Shown in pieces: positions 34,050 through 46,529 of a stretch of DNA of 64,000 nucleotides. The notes under the pieces were generated by a model. That model was not told the origin of the DNA and ran no database searches. It saw nothing but the letters and a program-made list of their open reading frames with translations. The stretch is taken from assembly GCF_035046485.1 (NCBI RefSeq), contig NC_085136.1, positions 297,515,080 to 297,579,079 of the forward strand. Reading direction: 5' to 3'. Position numbers and translations under genes: made by a program. The DNA comes from Aedes albopictus (taxonomy: Eukaryota; Arthropoda; Insecta; Diptera; Culicidae). Position 1 is the stretch's first letter. The number at the start of each line of letters is the position of its first letter.

Positions 34050-35319
34050 TTTTGCTGCCTGCTACTGCTCCACTGATATAGTTAAAAGCTGGTCGGATCG
34101 CTCTCAATGGCCAATCCACAAACGGTCGGCGGCGGGCGAAGTTTGTTTTCGAATGCAAATTTGATTCGATTTCCAAAATTGGGCACAGATCGGTGGTACC
34201 GCACCCCGTGCTTCGGGTTATTGGCTTGTGGGCTGCCGGCCTGCCTGCCTGGGAAATGTAGGTGATGGTTAGTCATTGTTATCGGGAAACTCTACGGCTG
34301 GCTCTCGTTTCGGATGCAGTAAGTACCAAGTACAATAAACAAACAGTTTGAAATTTTTCTTTTGGCGTGCGGTTGGTCACTGATTGGAACTTTCGATCAA
34401 TAATCTATGGCTGAATCGTACGAGAGCTTTGCCAGCATGGTTTAGCTCAAATTTATAGACTTTCTCCCAATTTTAGTAGGTTTTTGTGAAAGAACAATTT
34501 TCAAATCATACCGGCGTAAAAAGCTGTAGGATCTTTTTGCCGTGGTTTTGTATCGATAATTGAACGTATGTAATTTTTCTGCAAACACTTTCGATCAACG
34601 ACACCTGTAGTTGGAATGGAACTTTCTTCGTATCTTTTTTTCCACTCATCAAAACGCTTCGAACAGCTCCAAACATCGAATGCGCGGAATTCTTTTTGCC
34701 TCAAATTCGTCCGGCACTTGAGCGAATCTTCACACCCCTCAAGTGCAGAGCAACATTAGCGCATCAAGCAGCTAACCGATCTTCAAACCCGTTAAGAATT
34801 TCGCACGAGCCGTTGCTGGAGCTCATGGGCACACTCCAGCCCGCCGCCATGTTCACATAACAACGAAACCATTCGCGCGAGCGCGCGCAATAACTTTCCC
34901 TTTCGTTTTTGCGCACTTCGCGCCATCAGCCTCATCGTTCACCAACCACCACGTGGCGCTCAATCGCCGCTTGCCCGCCGCATATTATTCGAATCATTAA
35001 TCCACCAATGAGGGGGCCCTTGGCAAACAATCAATGGGCCGCATATGGATAACAGCGGCAGCAGACACAGGCAAAACCGCAACAATTTATCTCATAAGCG
35101 AGCACAGGTGAATCGAATCAACTTCATCCACTTTTCGTTTTGGAGACCACCCTTTGCGTGGCTGGTTGAGTGAATGTGCGCTCTGCTCAGTTCTCGGTAC
35201 GGTAATAAATCAATTACGGTTTATGCATACATTCGGAACCATTCGATACACGGCACCGCACCGGAGAGTCGTGCTTTGTCCGGAAGGAAGGAATGTTGAG
35301 TTGATTGTTTTTGAGGACG
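34050..35319. other. Single-copy-like island, possible regulatory DNA
   Basis: It is more G/C-rich than the surroundings, free of the local repeat themes, and runs over 1.2 kb with features such as AATCATTAATCCACC, GCATATGGATAACAG and CACAGGTG. No frame shows a domain. By inference it could be a conserved non-coding or regulatory stretch. Confidence 0.3.
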
Positions 35320-35321
35320 TA

Positions 35322-35488
35322 CCCAAGTAACACACATGTTATATAAAAGTTACGACAGCGCAAGTTTTGGTTGTATAGAAGTTTATTTTACGTTATTTCA
35401 ACACAATGTTATAATTACGTAAAATAAACTTCTATACAACCAAAACTTGCGCTGTCGTAACTCTATTATAACATGTGTGTTGCTTGGG
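35322..35488. mobile_element. 167-bp palindromic MITE with TA target duplication
   Basis: Ends CCCAAGTAACACACATG and CATGTGTGTTGCTTGGG are inverted. The arms share GCAAGTTTTGGTTGTATAG with its exact complement. TA lies at 35320-35321 and 35489-35490. It is almost perfectly self-complementary. Confidence 0.9.
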
Positions 35489-35690
35489 TAAATTATGCAA
35501 AGCATCAATTATGGTTTCGCGGATTATGAGTGAGGAATTTCAGAGCGTCCGGATTTGAGAGATTCATGGTTTTCTATGTTTTGCGTAATCCCTTCGTTTG
35601 ATCGTGCTTCCAAGTTTTTTTTTTGCAAATCAACGAAACGAATGGTTATGGGAATGACAAACTATCAAGTGTTACACAAGTTGACTATAA
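35489..35690. other. Short non-repeat spacer
   Basis: No feature seen between the MITE and the GA-rich array. Confidence 0.4.
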
Positions 35691-38325
35691 GATTAGAAGA
35701 CAAAAGGACAAGAACAATGAAAGATTGGAAAGACTAGAAAAATATAAGATAAAAATACTAGAAGCCAAGAAAAGGAGATAAGAAAACGAGAAGACTAAAA
35801 TACCAGAAAACTAGAAGACTGGAAGACTAGAGAAGACTAGAGAAGACTAGAGAATACTAGAGAAAACTAGAGAAGACTAGAAAAGGCTAGAAGACTAGAG
35901 AATACTAAAAGATTAGAGTAGACTAGAAGACTTGAGAAGGCAAGAAGACTAGAAAAGACTGTAAGACTAGAGAGAACTAGAAGACAAGAGAAGACCAAAA
36001 GACTAGAGAAGACTAGAAGACCAGAAAAACTAGAAGACCCAAGAAGACACGAAGTCTAGAGAATACTAGAAGATTAGTGCAGACTAGAAGAATAAGACAA
36101 GAAAACAAGAGAAGAAGAGGAGATTAGAGACTAGAAAAGACCAGAAGACTAGAAGTCCAGAGAAGACCGGAAAACTTGAGAACACAAGAATACTAGTGAA
36201 GACTAGAAAACAAGAAAAGACTATATGACTAAAATACACTAGAATACTTGAAAAGACTAGAAGAATGAAGAAGATTAGAAAACTAGAGAAGATAAGACCA
36301 GAGAAGACTAGAATACTACGAATACTATAAGACTAGAAAACACTAGAAGACTAGAGAAGACCAGAATATTATAGAAAACTAGAAGATCAGAACACATGAG
36401 AAGAATAAAGGAGACTAGAAAACAAGGGAATATAAGAAGACTAGACGATAAAGGAGGTAAGAAGACTCAAGGAGAATAGAAAACTAGATAAGATTTGAAG
36501 AACAAGAGAAGACTAGAGAAGACAAGGAGACCAGAAAAGACACGAGGACTAGAGAAGTCAAAGAGACTAGAGAATACTAGAAGATTAGAGCAGACAAGAA
36601 GACTTTGGAAGACCAGAAGGCTTGAGAAGACTAGAAGACAAAAGAAGATAAGAGTGCTAGAGCATAGTAGAAAACTAGAGAAAGAAAGAAGATTGAAGAA
36701 AATGAGAATACTATAGAAGACCATAAGACTACAGAACACGAGAAGACTAGAATATTTGTGAAGAATAGAAGACCATGGAAGACTAGGAAAGACCAGAAGA
36801 CTAGAGAGTTCTAGAAGCGACTAAAAGACTTGAGAAGACTAGAAAACTGGAGAAGACTAGAAGACCAGAGAAAACACGGAGACTAGAAAACACTAGAAGA
36901 CTAGAAGACTAGAGATGACCAGAGAAGACTAGAAGACTAAAGAATACAGGAAGATTGCAGGGGACTAGAAGACTAAGACTAATAGACTAGAGAAGACTAG
37001 AAGACTAGGGAAGACAAGAAGACTTGAGAAGACTAGAAGACTAGAGAATACAAGTAGACTAGAGAAGACTAGAAGACTTGAGAAGACAAGAAGACTAGAG
37101 CAGACTATAGCTATAGGACCAGAGAAAACACGAATACTAGAAAACACTAGAAGACCAGTGAAGACTAGAAGACTACTGAATACAAGAATATTCGAGCAGA
37201 CTAGAAGATTAAAGAAGACTAGAAGGCTAAAGAAGTCTCTCTAATAAAGACAAATCAATCAATCAATCAAGGCTAAAGAAGACTAGAATATCAGAGCAGA
37301 TAAGAAGACGTGAGAAGACTTGAATACAATGAAAGATTAAAAAAAAACTAAAGAAGACTAGATGACTAGAGAATACTAGAACACTAGAGAAGACCAGAAT
37401 ACTTGAGAAGACTAGAAGACAAGAACACAAGAGAAGACTAGAAGACTAGGGTAGACAAGGAGACTTTAGAAGACTAGAAGGCTAGAAAAGACAAGTAGAC
37501 TAAAAGACCAGAGAAGACTAGAAAATTAGTGAAGACTGGAAGACTATAGGAGACTGGAAGGCTACTGAATACAAGCAGAGCAGACTAGAAGACTAAAGAA
37601 GACTAGAAGGCCAGAGAAGACTAGAATTTCAGAGCAGATGAGAAGACTTGAGAAGGCTTGAAGACTAGAAAAGACCAGAAAACGTCAGAACAATAGAATG
37701 CTAGAGAATACTAGAAGACCAGAATACTTGAGAAGACTAGAAGACCATATAATACTAGAAAACTAAAGACGGTAAGAAGACTTGAGAAGTTTAGAAGACT
37801 AGTGAAAACAAGAAAACTGGAGAACACTAGAAGACTAGAGAAGACTAGAAAACCATTGAAGACTAGAAGACCAATGAAGACTAGAAGACTAGAGAAGACC
37901 AGCATACTTGAGAAAACTTCAAGACTAGAGAAGACTAGTATACATGAGAAGACCATAAGACTAGAGAAGGCTAGAAGACTTTAGAATACTAGAAGGCTAG
38001 ACAGGACTAGAGAACAAGAGAAGACTGGAAGATCATAGAAGACTAGATAACTAGTGAAGACAAGAAGACAGGATAAGACTACAAGAATAGAGAAAACGAG
38101 AAAACTAGAGAACACTAGAAGACCAGAGAAGACTAGCTGACTAGAAAATGCTAAAAGAACTAAAAAAGACTAGAAGACCAGAGAAGACTAGCAGATTAGA
38201 GAATACTAAAAGAACTGAAGAAGACTAGAAGACCAGAGAAGACAAGCAGAGTAGAGAAAACAAGAAGACCTGAGAATACTAGAAGACTAGAAAATACCAG
38301 AAGACTTGAAAAGATCAGAAATTGC
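35691..38325 (+). repeat. 2.6-kb GA-rich array built on AGACTAGA
   Basis: The plus strand is almost wholly A and G with a recurring CTAG. The units AGACTAGA, AGAAGACTAG and GAGAAGACTAG alternate with periods of about 8-10 bp. Plus frames read KTRRLEKTRR-like and minus frames read SSLLVFSSLLVF-like; both come from the repeat. A small AATCAATCAATCAATCAA insert lies near 37249. Confidence 0.9.
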
Positions 38326-38605
38326 TTCAAACACGTCCACAAATTGCTCCAAAATTACTTTCAGAAAAACCTCAAAGAATTTAGTGAAAAAATCTCCAGG
38401 ATGTAAAAAAACCTCAATGCACTTTTGCCCTAAGAGTTTTATTCGGACATTTCTCTAAAAATTTCTTCAGAAATTCCTCTTGGGATTCCTTCATGAATTT
38501 AATTGGATTTCTTCAGATATTTCTCTTAAGATTCATTGAAGAGTACTTTCTGAGATTTCTACAGGGATTCCACAAGAGATTTCTTCTGAAATTTATTCAG
38601 GGATT
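38326..38605. repeat. Degenerate 12-bp repeat leading into the 23-bp array
   Basis: Loose units such as AATTCCTCTTGGGATTCC grade into the homogeneous array that follows. Confidence 0.6.
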
Positions 38606-40028
38606 CTGATGAATCTCTCCAGAGAGTCTGATGATATCTCTCCAGGGAGTCTGATGAAATCTCTCCACAGATTTTGGTGGAATCTCTTCAGAGATTCTGG
38701 TGGAATCTGTTCGGTGATTCTGATGGAATTTCTCCGGAGATTCTGGAGGAATCTCTCCGGAGATTCTGGTGGAATCTCTCCGGAGATTCTGGTGGAATCT
38801 CTCCGGAGATTCTGGTGAAATCTCTCCGGAGATTCTGGAGGAATCTCTCCGGAGATTCTGGAGGAATCTCTCCGGAGATTCTGGAGGAATCTCTCCGGAG
38901 ATTCTGGAGGAATCTCTCCGGAGATTCTGGAGGAATCTCTCCGGAGATTCTGGAGGAACCTCTCCGGAGATTCTGGAGGAATCTCTCCGGAGATTCTGGA
39001 GGAATCTCTCCGGAGATTCTGGAGGAATCTCTCCGGAGATTCTGGAGGAATCTCTCCGGAGATTCTGGAGGAATCTCTCCGGAGATTCTGGAGGAATCTC
39101 TCCGGAGATTCTGGAGGAATCTCTCCGGAGATTCTGGAGGAATCTCTCCGGAGATTCTGGAGGAATCTCTCCGGAGATTCTGGAGGAATCTCTCCGGAGA
39201 TTCTGGAGGAATCTCTCCGGAGATTCTGGAGGAATCTCTCCGGAGATTCTGGAGGAATCTCTCCGGAGATTCTGGAGGAATCTCTCCGGAGATTCTGGAG
39301 GAATCTCTCCGGAGATTCTGGAGGAATCTCTCCGGAGATTCTGGAGGAATCTCTCCGGAGATTCTGGTTTAATCTCTCCGTAGATTTTGTATAATCTCTC
39401 GGAAGATTCTGGAGGAATCTCTCCGGAGATTCTGGAGGAATCTCTCCGGAGATTCTGGAGGAATCTCTCCGGAGATTCTGGAGGAACCTCTCCGGAGATT
39501 CTGGAGGAATCTCTCCGGAGATTCTGAGGAATCTCTCCGGAGATTCTGGAGGAATTTCTCCGGAGATTCTGGAGGAATCTCTCCAGAAATTCTCGAAGAA
39601 TCTCTCCGGAGATTCTCGAAGAATCTCTCCGGAGATTCTCGAAGAATCTCTCCGGAGATTCTCGTAGAATCTCTCCGGAGATTCTGGAGGAATTTCACCG
39701 GAGATTCTGGAGGAATTTCTCCGGAGATTCTGGAGGAATCTATCCAGAGATTCTGATGGAATCTCTCCGGAGATTCTAATGGAATTTCTCCGGAGATTCT
39801 GGTAGAATCTCTCTGAAGATTCTGGTTTAATCTCTCCGGAGATTCTGGTGGAATCCCTGCGGAGATTCTGGAGGAATCTCTCCAGAGATTCTGGTGGAAT
39901 CTCTCCCGAGATTCTGGTGGAATCTCTCCGGAGATTCTGGTGGAATCTCTCCGGAGATTCTGGAGGAATCCCTGCGGAGGTTCTGGGGGTATCTCTTCAG
40001 AGATTCTGCTAGCATCTTTCCACAGATT
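38606..40028 (+). repeat. 23-bp minisatellite, array 1 (TCTCCGGAGATTCTGG core)
   Basis: The unit is 23 bp with core TCTCCGGAGATTCTGG followed by AGGAATC. Copies from about 38717 to 39360 are nearly identical; those outside vary more and include GGTGGAATC versions at both edges. The unit has no stop codon on the plus strand in any of its three phases and is not a multiple of three. All three plus frames therefore run open with a 23-residue period. The long frames of 204-232 codons are artefacts. Confidence 0.95.
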
Positions 40029-40029
40029 T

Positions 40030-40662
<633 letters not shown>

Positions 40663-42468
40663 TCATAACCAGAAATGGTAGCTTGAAGCGGAAGCCCAAA
40701 GCTAGAAGCTCAATCCTGAAGCGTACCGATCGCAAACCGCAAAAGAAACACGTCGATACGCACTCCAATGCGGAGAAGGCTATCTTTTCATTATCGACTT
40801 CAAGTGCGTTTCACGCATCGATCAATTCGGCGTAAATTGGCAGCGGTGCACAATATTTTACCTTTTATCTCTACCGCCCCTTGTGCACAGTGTGGCACTG
40901 ATAACAAATATCACCAATAATTTGTATAAGCAAGCACGCGCTTCGCCTGATGGTTTGATTTTTTTTTTCATTTTGAAACATTGTTATCTAATGAATTTGA
41001 GAGGGGATGCCGGGGTAAAATGCGCTCTCCTTTAAGATAGGGTTTCAATCTTAAGTGACGCATCGTTGATATTTTCCATCAAAGATACATGCTATAAAAA
41101 TCCCCCTTACATGTCTAGTCCAGGTGGCGCCGAATCGAGGACGTCTTCGTTGTACAACGAACGTTTGTTCCGTGGTAGTGTTGAGAGCGGAGATCGCCCG
41201 CCTTCATTACCGCGTTCGATTTCGGATTCATCCGACTTCGGCCACAGACGGTATGCATCACAATAATTATAGTAATTTGATATTTTATGTTAAACAATTG
41301 CTTCTCGCATCGGATCGAATTTCACTTTCAGCATCTACCAACGGAAAACTAATTGGTGGCCGGTCGGTGCCGGGCTGCTTGCCATTAATCATGATTTGGT
41401 TAGTGAATTTTAACTAAGTGTATATGTGGAACCGATCTGGCTCCTGCGGTGAAATGTAATTCCAATGATTTGCCATTCAATAATGATCGTTTGGTGCGCG
41501 TTTTTAATACCGTGAATTTGTTTTCGTGCTGGATGATCTCTCCGGTGCATGTGAAAGAAGCCTAATAATGAAATGGAAGTAAACAATTGCGGTGATTGCC
41601 CATGAGAAAATCAACAGATCAAACTAGTGGTGGCGTGTGTGCTTTCGTAAGCAAAGAAAGATTTTGTTTTATTTTGCGGAAGAAAGTTGATTTTCTTAGG
41701 ACTAGAAAATTGGGAGACTAGAAGAATAGTACATCATACACGTATCATCGGAATGTCAACCAATACCTTTTTTTCTAGCATGACTCGCCAAGACTCGATT
41801 GTCACCTAGGATGGATCGCCTCAGCACGCCATCATCGCTCAATCATGTACCTGATTGAAGCGAGTGAAAACTCGACGTGTCGTAACCTTCCGGGAAAGGT
41901 ATTCCATCAAGATAGAAAACCCGGCTGCCCCCATGTACACGACAAATGGCAACAATTTCCACCATATGAAAGATTTTATCGGCTGCCCATGGGTAGCTGT
42001 CGCGCGCTGGTTGAAGCCAACTACCCACCACCTACCACATAGTTAACATGATGACTCGCCCCGGCCAGCCAATGCAATCCAAGGATGGAGGAGAGAATGC
42101 TGCGGATTATTTTCATACGCGGATGGATGGTCACACGTTGTGACCCCGGACAATCAACGGGAAATCGATTCAAAGCATTATTGAAGCTGGTTGAGGCACG
42201 CGGGCGCGCGCTGGCGAACCTGAGCCATACATACATACATACATATGCCGGAGAGCAAGAAAAAGTAAAAGTTGAATGAACTCCACCCACCTGCCACCGA
42301 GACGGTCAATCAGCTTGGTCAGGTGAAGGCGCAAGATTTTCACCTCCGCGCGATATGTATATGCACATTAAAAGACAATTGGTTCATTATTGAGTGGTGA
42401 TGTGGATCGTTGGAGCGAATCGAAAGAAATTGAAAAAAAATGCAGGTAAATTGATTAGTAAGACTTAC
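40663..42468. other. Single-copy-like island between satellites
   Basis: The sequence lacks local repeat themes and is moderately G/C-rich. It contains the candidate exon at 41124-41250 and an (ACAT)n tract at 42228-42246. Three overlapping frames at 41843-42046 are open on both strands, but none has a domain or clear splice sites. Confidence 0.35.
41124..41250 (+). CDS. Candidate internal exon of an unidentified host gene (127 bp)
   Basis: A pyrimidine-containing acceptor (CCCCCTTAC..TAGTCCAG, AG at 41122-41123) precedes an open segment that ends at a good donor, ACG|GTATGC (GT at 41251-41252). The open frame encodes GGAESRTSSLYNERLFRGSV followed by ESGDRPPSLPRSISDSSDFG and HRR. It is rich in Ser and Arg with RTSS and RSIS, which look like phosphorylation-type sites in a disordered region. 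Third positions are richer in G/C than the neighbourhood. The exon would start in phase 1 and end in phase 2. The frame also continues to a TAA at 41264-41266, so a terminal exon is possible. I do not recognise the gene and see no partner exon, so this remains a candidate. Confidence 0.4.
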
Positions 42469-42478
42469 AGTTTTTAGA

Positions 42479-42660
42479 TTTTTTTTTTATCTGTATTAAC
42501 GAGATTTTTAGCCCTAGGCTAGTTCATCTCGGGACCCACGCTTTACTTCCCTTCCGAAGGAAGAACTCACATTTAGCGAGTTTGTCGGGAGTGAGATTCG
42601 ATCCCAGGTCCTAGGCGTGATAGTCAAGTGTTCTAACCATCACACCAGGTCCGCTCCACT
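42479..42660 (-). mobile_element. tRNA-derived SINE (Feilai-type), minus strand, 10-bp target duplication
   Basis: Same family as 33018-33185: head GGACCTGGTGTGATGGTTAG, body with TTCCTTCGGAAGGGAAG, A-rich end, all on the minus strand. AGTTTTTAGA flanks both ends (42469-42478 and 42661-42670). Confidence 0.8.
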
Positions 42661-42670
42661 AGTTTTTAGA

Positions 42671-43345
42671 ATTGAATTGAATCAGTTGGATTAATTCAGA
42701 TGAAATTTCTTGAGGCAAGAATGATGAGGCTAAACTGGAAGTTAAGAAGAATAAAAGTGGGCAGTACTGGAAAATTTCGAGCCATGGAAAGTATAGAAAT
42801 ACTCAAGTAACAATGAATGCTGAACAGTAATAGGATAAGCTGGACAGAGGCTGGTTAATAGTGGCAGTGGCTGAATACAATGACTGCTAAATATTGGTCT
42901 AAAGTATGGCTTGTTCAAATTCTTTAATCAGCAATAAATAGATGGCTGAATATCAAGTTGAATAGAATATTCTTCATCTGCGTAACTAGCTTTAAAACAT
43001 ACACCACCATGCTGAATTAATCATCTGTTGTTCAGCCTTTGATCAAATTATTTTTGACAGCTGACCCAAACATCTTTTCGTGAAGTCCACAACGCTTGTT
43101 AAGCATTAATACAGTCTTAGTTCTACTTATGTTCTTGACTATTCAGATACAACAAGTAATGCTCTTGTTTTCAATGATACGTATACAATTGTGTGGTGTA
43201 AGTGCCAAGGTGAGTGACTATAAATCAAGAGGATTGAATTCAATTCCCAGTTTTCCCACACATTAATTTATGAATTCCGAAACATCTCTTCTAGAAATAG
43301 AAGGCTCACGAAAGTGTTTTTATTTTTATTTTTACACAATTGATA
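42671..43345. other. AT-rich DNA, no gene seen
   Basis: GGCTG/GCTGAA motifs recur loosely between 42800 and 43070 without a clear period. Nothing else. Confidence 0.4.
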
Positions 43346-43349
43346 AATT

Positions 43350-44345
43350 TCTGGTGAAATCTCTCCAGAGATTCTGGTGGAATCTCTCCAGAGATTCTGG
43401 TGGAATCTCTCCAGAGATTGTGGTGGAATCTCTCCAGAGATTCTGGTGGAATCTCTCCAGAGATTCTGGTGGAATCTCTCCAGAGATTCTGGTGGAATCT
43501 CTCCAGAGATTCTGGTGGAATCTCTCCAGAGATTCTGGTGGAATCTCTCCAGAGATTCTGGTGGAATCTCTCCAGAGATTCTGGTGGAATCTCTCCAGAG
43601 ATTCTGGTGGAATCTCTCCAGAGATTCTGGTGGAATCTCTCCAGAGATTCTGGTGGAATCTCTCCAGAGATTCTGGTGGAATCTCTCCAGAGATTCTGGC
43701 GGAATCTCTCCGGAGATTCTGGTGGAATCTCTCCAGAGATTCTGGTGGAATCTCTCCAGAGATTCTGGTGGAATCTCTCCAGAGATTCTGGTGGAATCTC
43801 TCCAGAGATTCTGGTGGAATCTCTCCAGAGATTCTGGTGGAATCTCTTCAGAGATTCTGGTGGAATCTCTCCAGAGATTCTGGTGGAATCTCTCCAGAGA
43901 TTCTGGTGGAATCTCTCCAGAGATTCTGGTGGAATCTCTCCAGAGATTCTGGTGGAATCTCTCCAGAGATTCTGGTGGAATCTCTCCAGAGATTCTGGTG
44001 GAATCTCTCCAGAGATTCTGGTGGAATCTCTTCAGAGATTCTGGTGGAATCTCTCCAGAGATTCTGGTGGAATCTCTCCAGAGATTCTGGTGGAATCTCT
44101 CCAGAGATTCTGGTGGAATCTCTCCAGAGATTCTGGTGGAATCTCTCCAGAGATTCCGGTGGAATCTCTCCAGAGATTCCGGTGGAATCTCTCCAGAGAT
44201 TCTGGTGGAATCTCTCCAGAGATTCTGGTGGACCGTCTCCAGAGATTCTGGTGAAATCTCTCCAGAGATTCTGGTGGAATCTCTCCAGAGATTCTGGTGG
44301 AATCTCTCCAGAGATTCTGGTGGAATCGCTCCAGTGATTCTTGAG
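43350..44345 (+). repeat. 23-bp minisatellite, array 2 (TCTCCAGAGATTCTGG core)
   Basis: About 43 copies of a 23-bp unit with core TCTCCAGAGATTCTGG followed by TGGAATC. It differs from array 1 at two main places (CCAGAG for CCGGAG, and GGTGG for GGAGG). Copies are highly uniform, with single changes such as TCTTCAGAG at about 43845 and 44030. All plus frames are open with a 23-residue period, giving frames up to 355 codons that are not genes. Confidence 0.95.
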
Positions 44346-45645
44346 GAATTCCCCGGGGATTATTGGGTCAGCACTTATCGAATGAGGCTTGCATGACAAC
44401 CAACTCTTTACCCTCAGGAGGACTATGGTACACAGTTGACCTTAGAGTCTTTAATTGGCACTCGGACGATGACCAGCCGCCCCTAAGATAAGGAAAATGA
44501 TTGAAATGATTATTTTTATATTGCAATCCAGACGATCAGGTTTTTACAGATATTTGAGCTGTTGATTCCATGACAGTTTATTTAGCTGTTTTGAATGCAA
44601 GAAGAACTTAATAAAATGCTTAAAGTGAACGGCAATCGCTTAAAAACACATAACATTGCAAATCGGTGACGTGGACCGCGTAACCCCACATCAAGTCCAT
44701 TAGGCAGTCTGTTAATCTGCCATCATGAGCAGCTAAGCCTTTGACGGTCTGACCTACCCAAGCGAAAGCGAAAAATTTATGGTCTTAATTTATGAGTTAT
44801 GCCCCGTAAGGTTCAACCATTTTCCCGCATTTCACCGGTGCTCAGGATCGAACATTTCGCTAGCAGCGGACCGGGCGCGTCCAAACGTTTCTCGCTATCA
44901 CCGTTCCATCACAGTGTCCGGCAGTTCGGGCTCAAATCGGGAGATTTCATAAAAGTACTGGAGCATATCAGCTAATCGAAACACCTACGCCTCGAGATAG
45001 CTCGGTTGGGTCGCGGACGTTGCTGACATTATGGCAGTTTGTAGTCGACGGCTATGGTTTTTTTCTTTCTTTTATGGTGTTGTAGAGATGGCGCAAGTGG
45101 CCATATAAAGTGGGATTAATCGAATTCAACTTTAAAATCGACCCATACCCGCAATGATCATATATTGCAGCAAGGAAATTCGTATGCGGCTTCGAGAAAA
45201 AGCAGGCGGTAAAAGTTGCGTTATAAATGTTGGGGTCACTTTCTCTAGGAGGTTCGAAAGATCATGCGGTGCACGCATGATGGCTATACTATTGTGCAGG
45301 AAATGCATGGAAGGACACACAGAAAAGGCAGTTTTGATCTTTCGCAGCTTATATTCAACGTACAGAACGTGATTAACAATATCCCTGTGAATGTCAATTG
45401 GTGATATCGATGATATCGCCCAAAAATACTTCCGATCCCATACAAAATACGCCAACAAACGAAATCACTCATACGTTACTTTAAGGTTTCACTTTCTCCC
45501 AATCGTAAAACAAAACGATCACCTCCAATTACCGCCCATTTTGGTAGGTAGGTATCGTGTTTTATCGACCGTATCTAAAACTCGAACCAAACGACAACAA
45601 CCACAACGACAACGTAATGCTTACGGTAAAAGGTTATTGCGGCCA
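44346..45645. other. Single-copy-like DNA, no gene recognised
   Basis: Moderately G/C-rich between about 44640 and 45050. No frame with a known domain, no RNA gene, no inverted repeat found. Confidence 0.35.
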
Positions 45646-46141
45646 TAATAATTACAAAATGCACCATAGGAAAATCAAAATGCACCATAAATAATTAAGC
45701 AATGTACCGACAAAATACACAACTTTCTCCATAAATAAATAGAAATGTTCCATAATAAATTAAAAATGTAGCGGTAAACCAAAAGATTTTCTAGTTAAAA
45801 ATGAAACATTGTATCAATAAAAAATTAAATAAAACACCATAAACAAAGAAGTTTGCTCCATTAAAAATAATAAAAATATCCATAAATAATGAACATTTGC
45901 TCCATAACTATACCATATTTGCTCCATAAAAAATTAAAATTGCACCATAAATATCATCAAATTGCACCATTAACAAACTATAAATTTTACCTCAAGGAAT
46001 GCAAAATCTACAAAAATAATCAAATTCTGCATCATTAGCAGTATTTCAATGGCTAGTAGCACTGGAAATATGTAAGTATATAGTAATATGTGGAATTTAA
46101 AAGGCTATATTCTGCACCTTCTGCCTAAATTAAAAAAAAAA

Positions 46142-46420
46142 TCAAATCTGACTATACATGTCAATGGTTGCTCCTCCGTGATTGATCTGAGCTGGTACCA
46201 ATTGCACTGGGATCCAAATGAATAAGGGCTGGGACACTCCACTTATTCTAAAAGTGCAATTTAAGCAGCTCATACATTCTTGATCGATAACGGCGCCGGC
46301 CACGTCCTTATAGTCAGTTAGGAAGGGAAAGGAATGTTCTAACATTCTAGTGTGCTGGTTGTTGCTACTAAAGACCGAGATCACCTCTGCATCCTCACAA
46401 CCAGCACGGATGCGATCCAT
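46142..46420 (-). other. Open frame of 92 codons in the loop of the TIR element, not assigned
   Basis: The frame starts MDRIRAGCEDAEVISVF and includes KDVAGAVIDQECMSCLNC. I do not recognise it. It has no neighbours that would support it and may be chance or a scrap of an element protein. Confidence 0.15.
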
Positions 46421-46529
46421 GGATAGGGGTTATTTTTATAGTGTTCGTGATAGATTGTGTGGTGAATAAGGTGAATAAGGTCAAGCGGCACAGCACGCTT
46501 TGGTTGCATAACTTGTAGGCGTTATATAT

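Noticed and set aside
35691..38325. Hydrophobic SSLLVF-type minus frames and Lys/Arg-rich plus frames
   Set aside because: Products of the GA-rich array; no membrane protein is implied.
41843..42046. Overlapping 62-65 codon frames as an exon
   Set aside because: Three frames on two strands are open at once and splice signals are poor.
43270..44396. Plus-strand frames of 284-355 codons with a 23-residue period
   Set aside because: They are three phases of the same stop-free 23-bp repeat; no unique sequence, domain or start context supports a gene.
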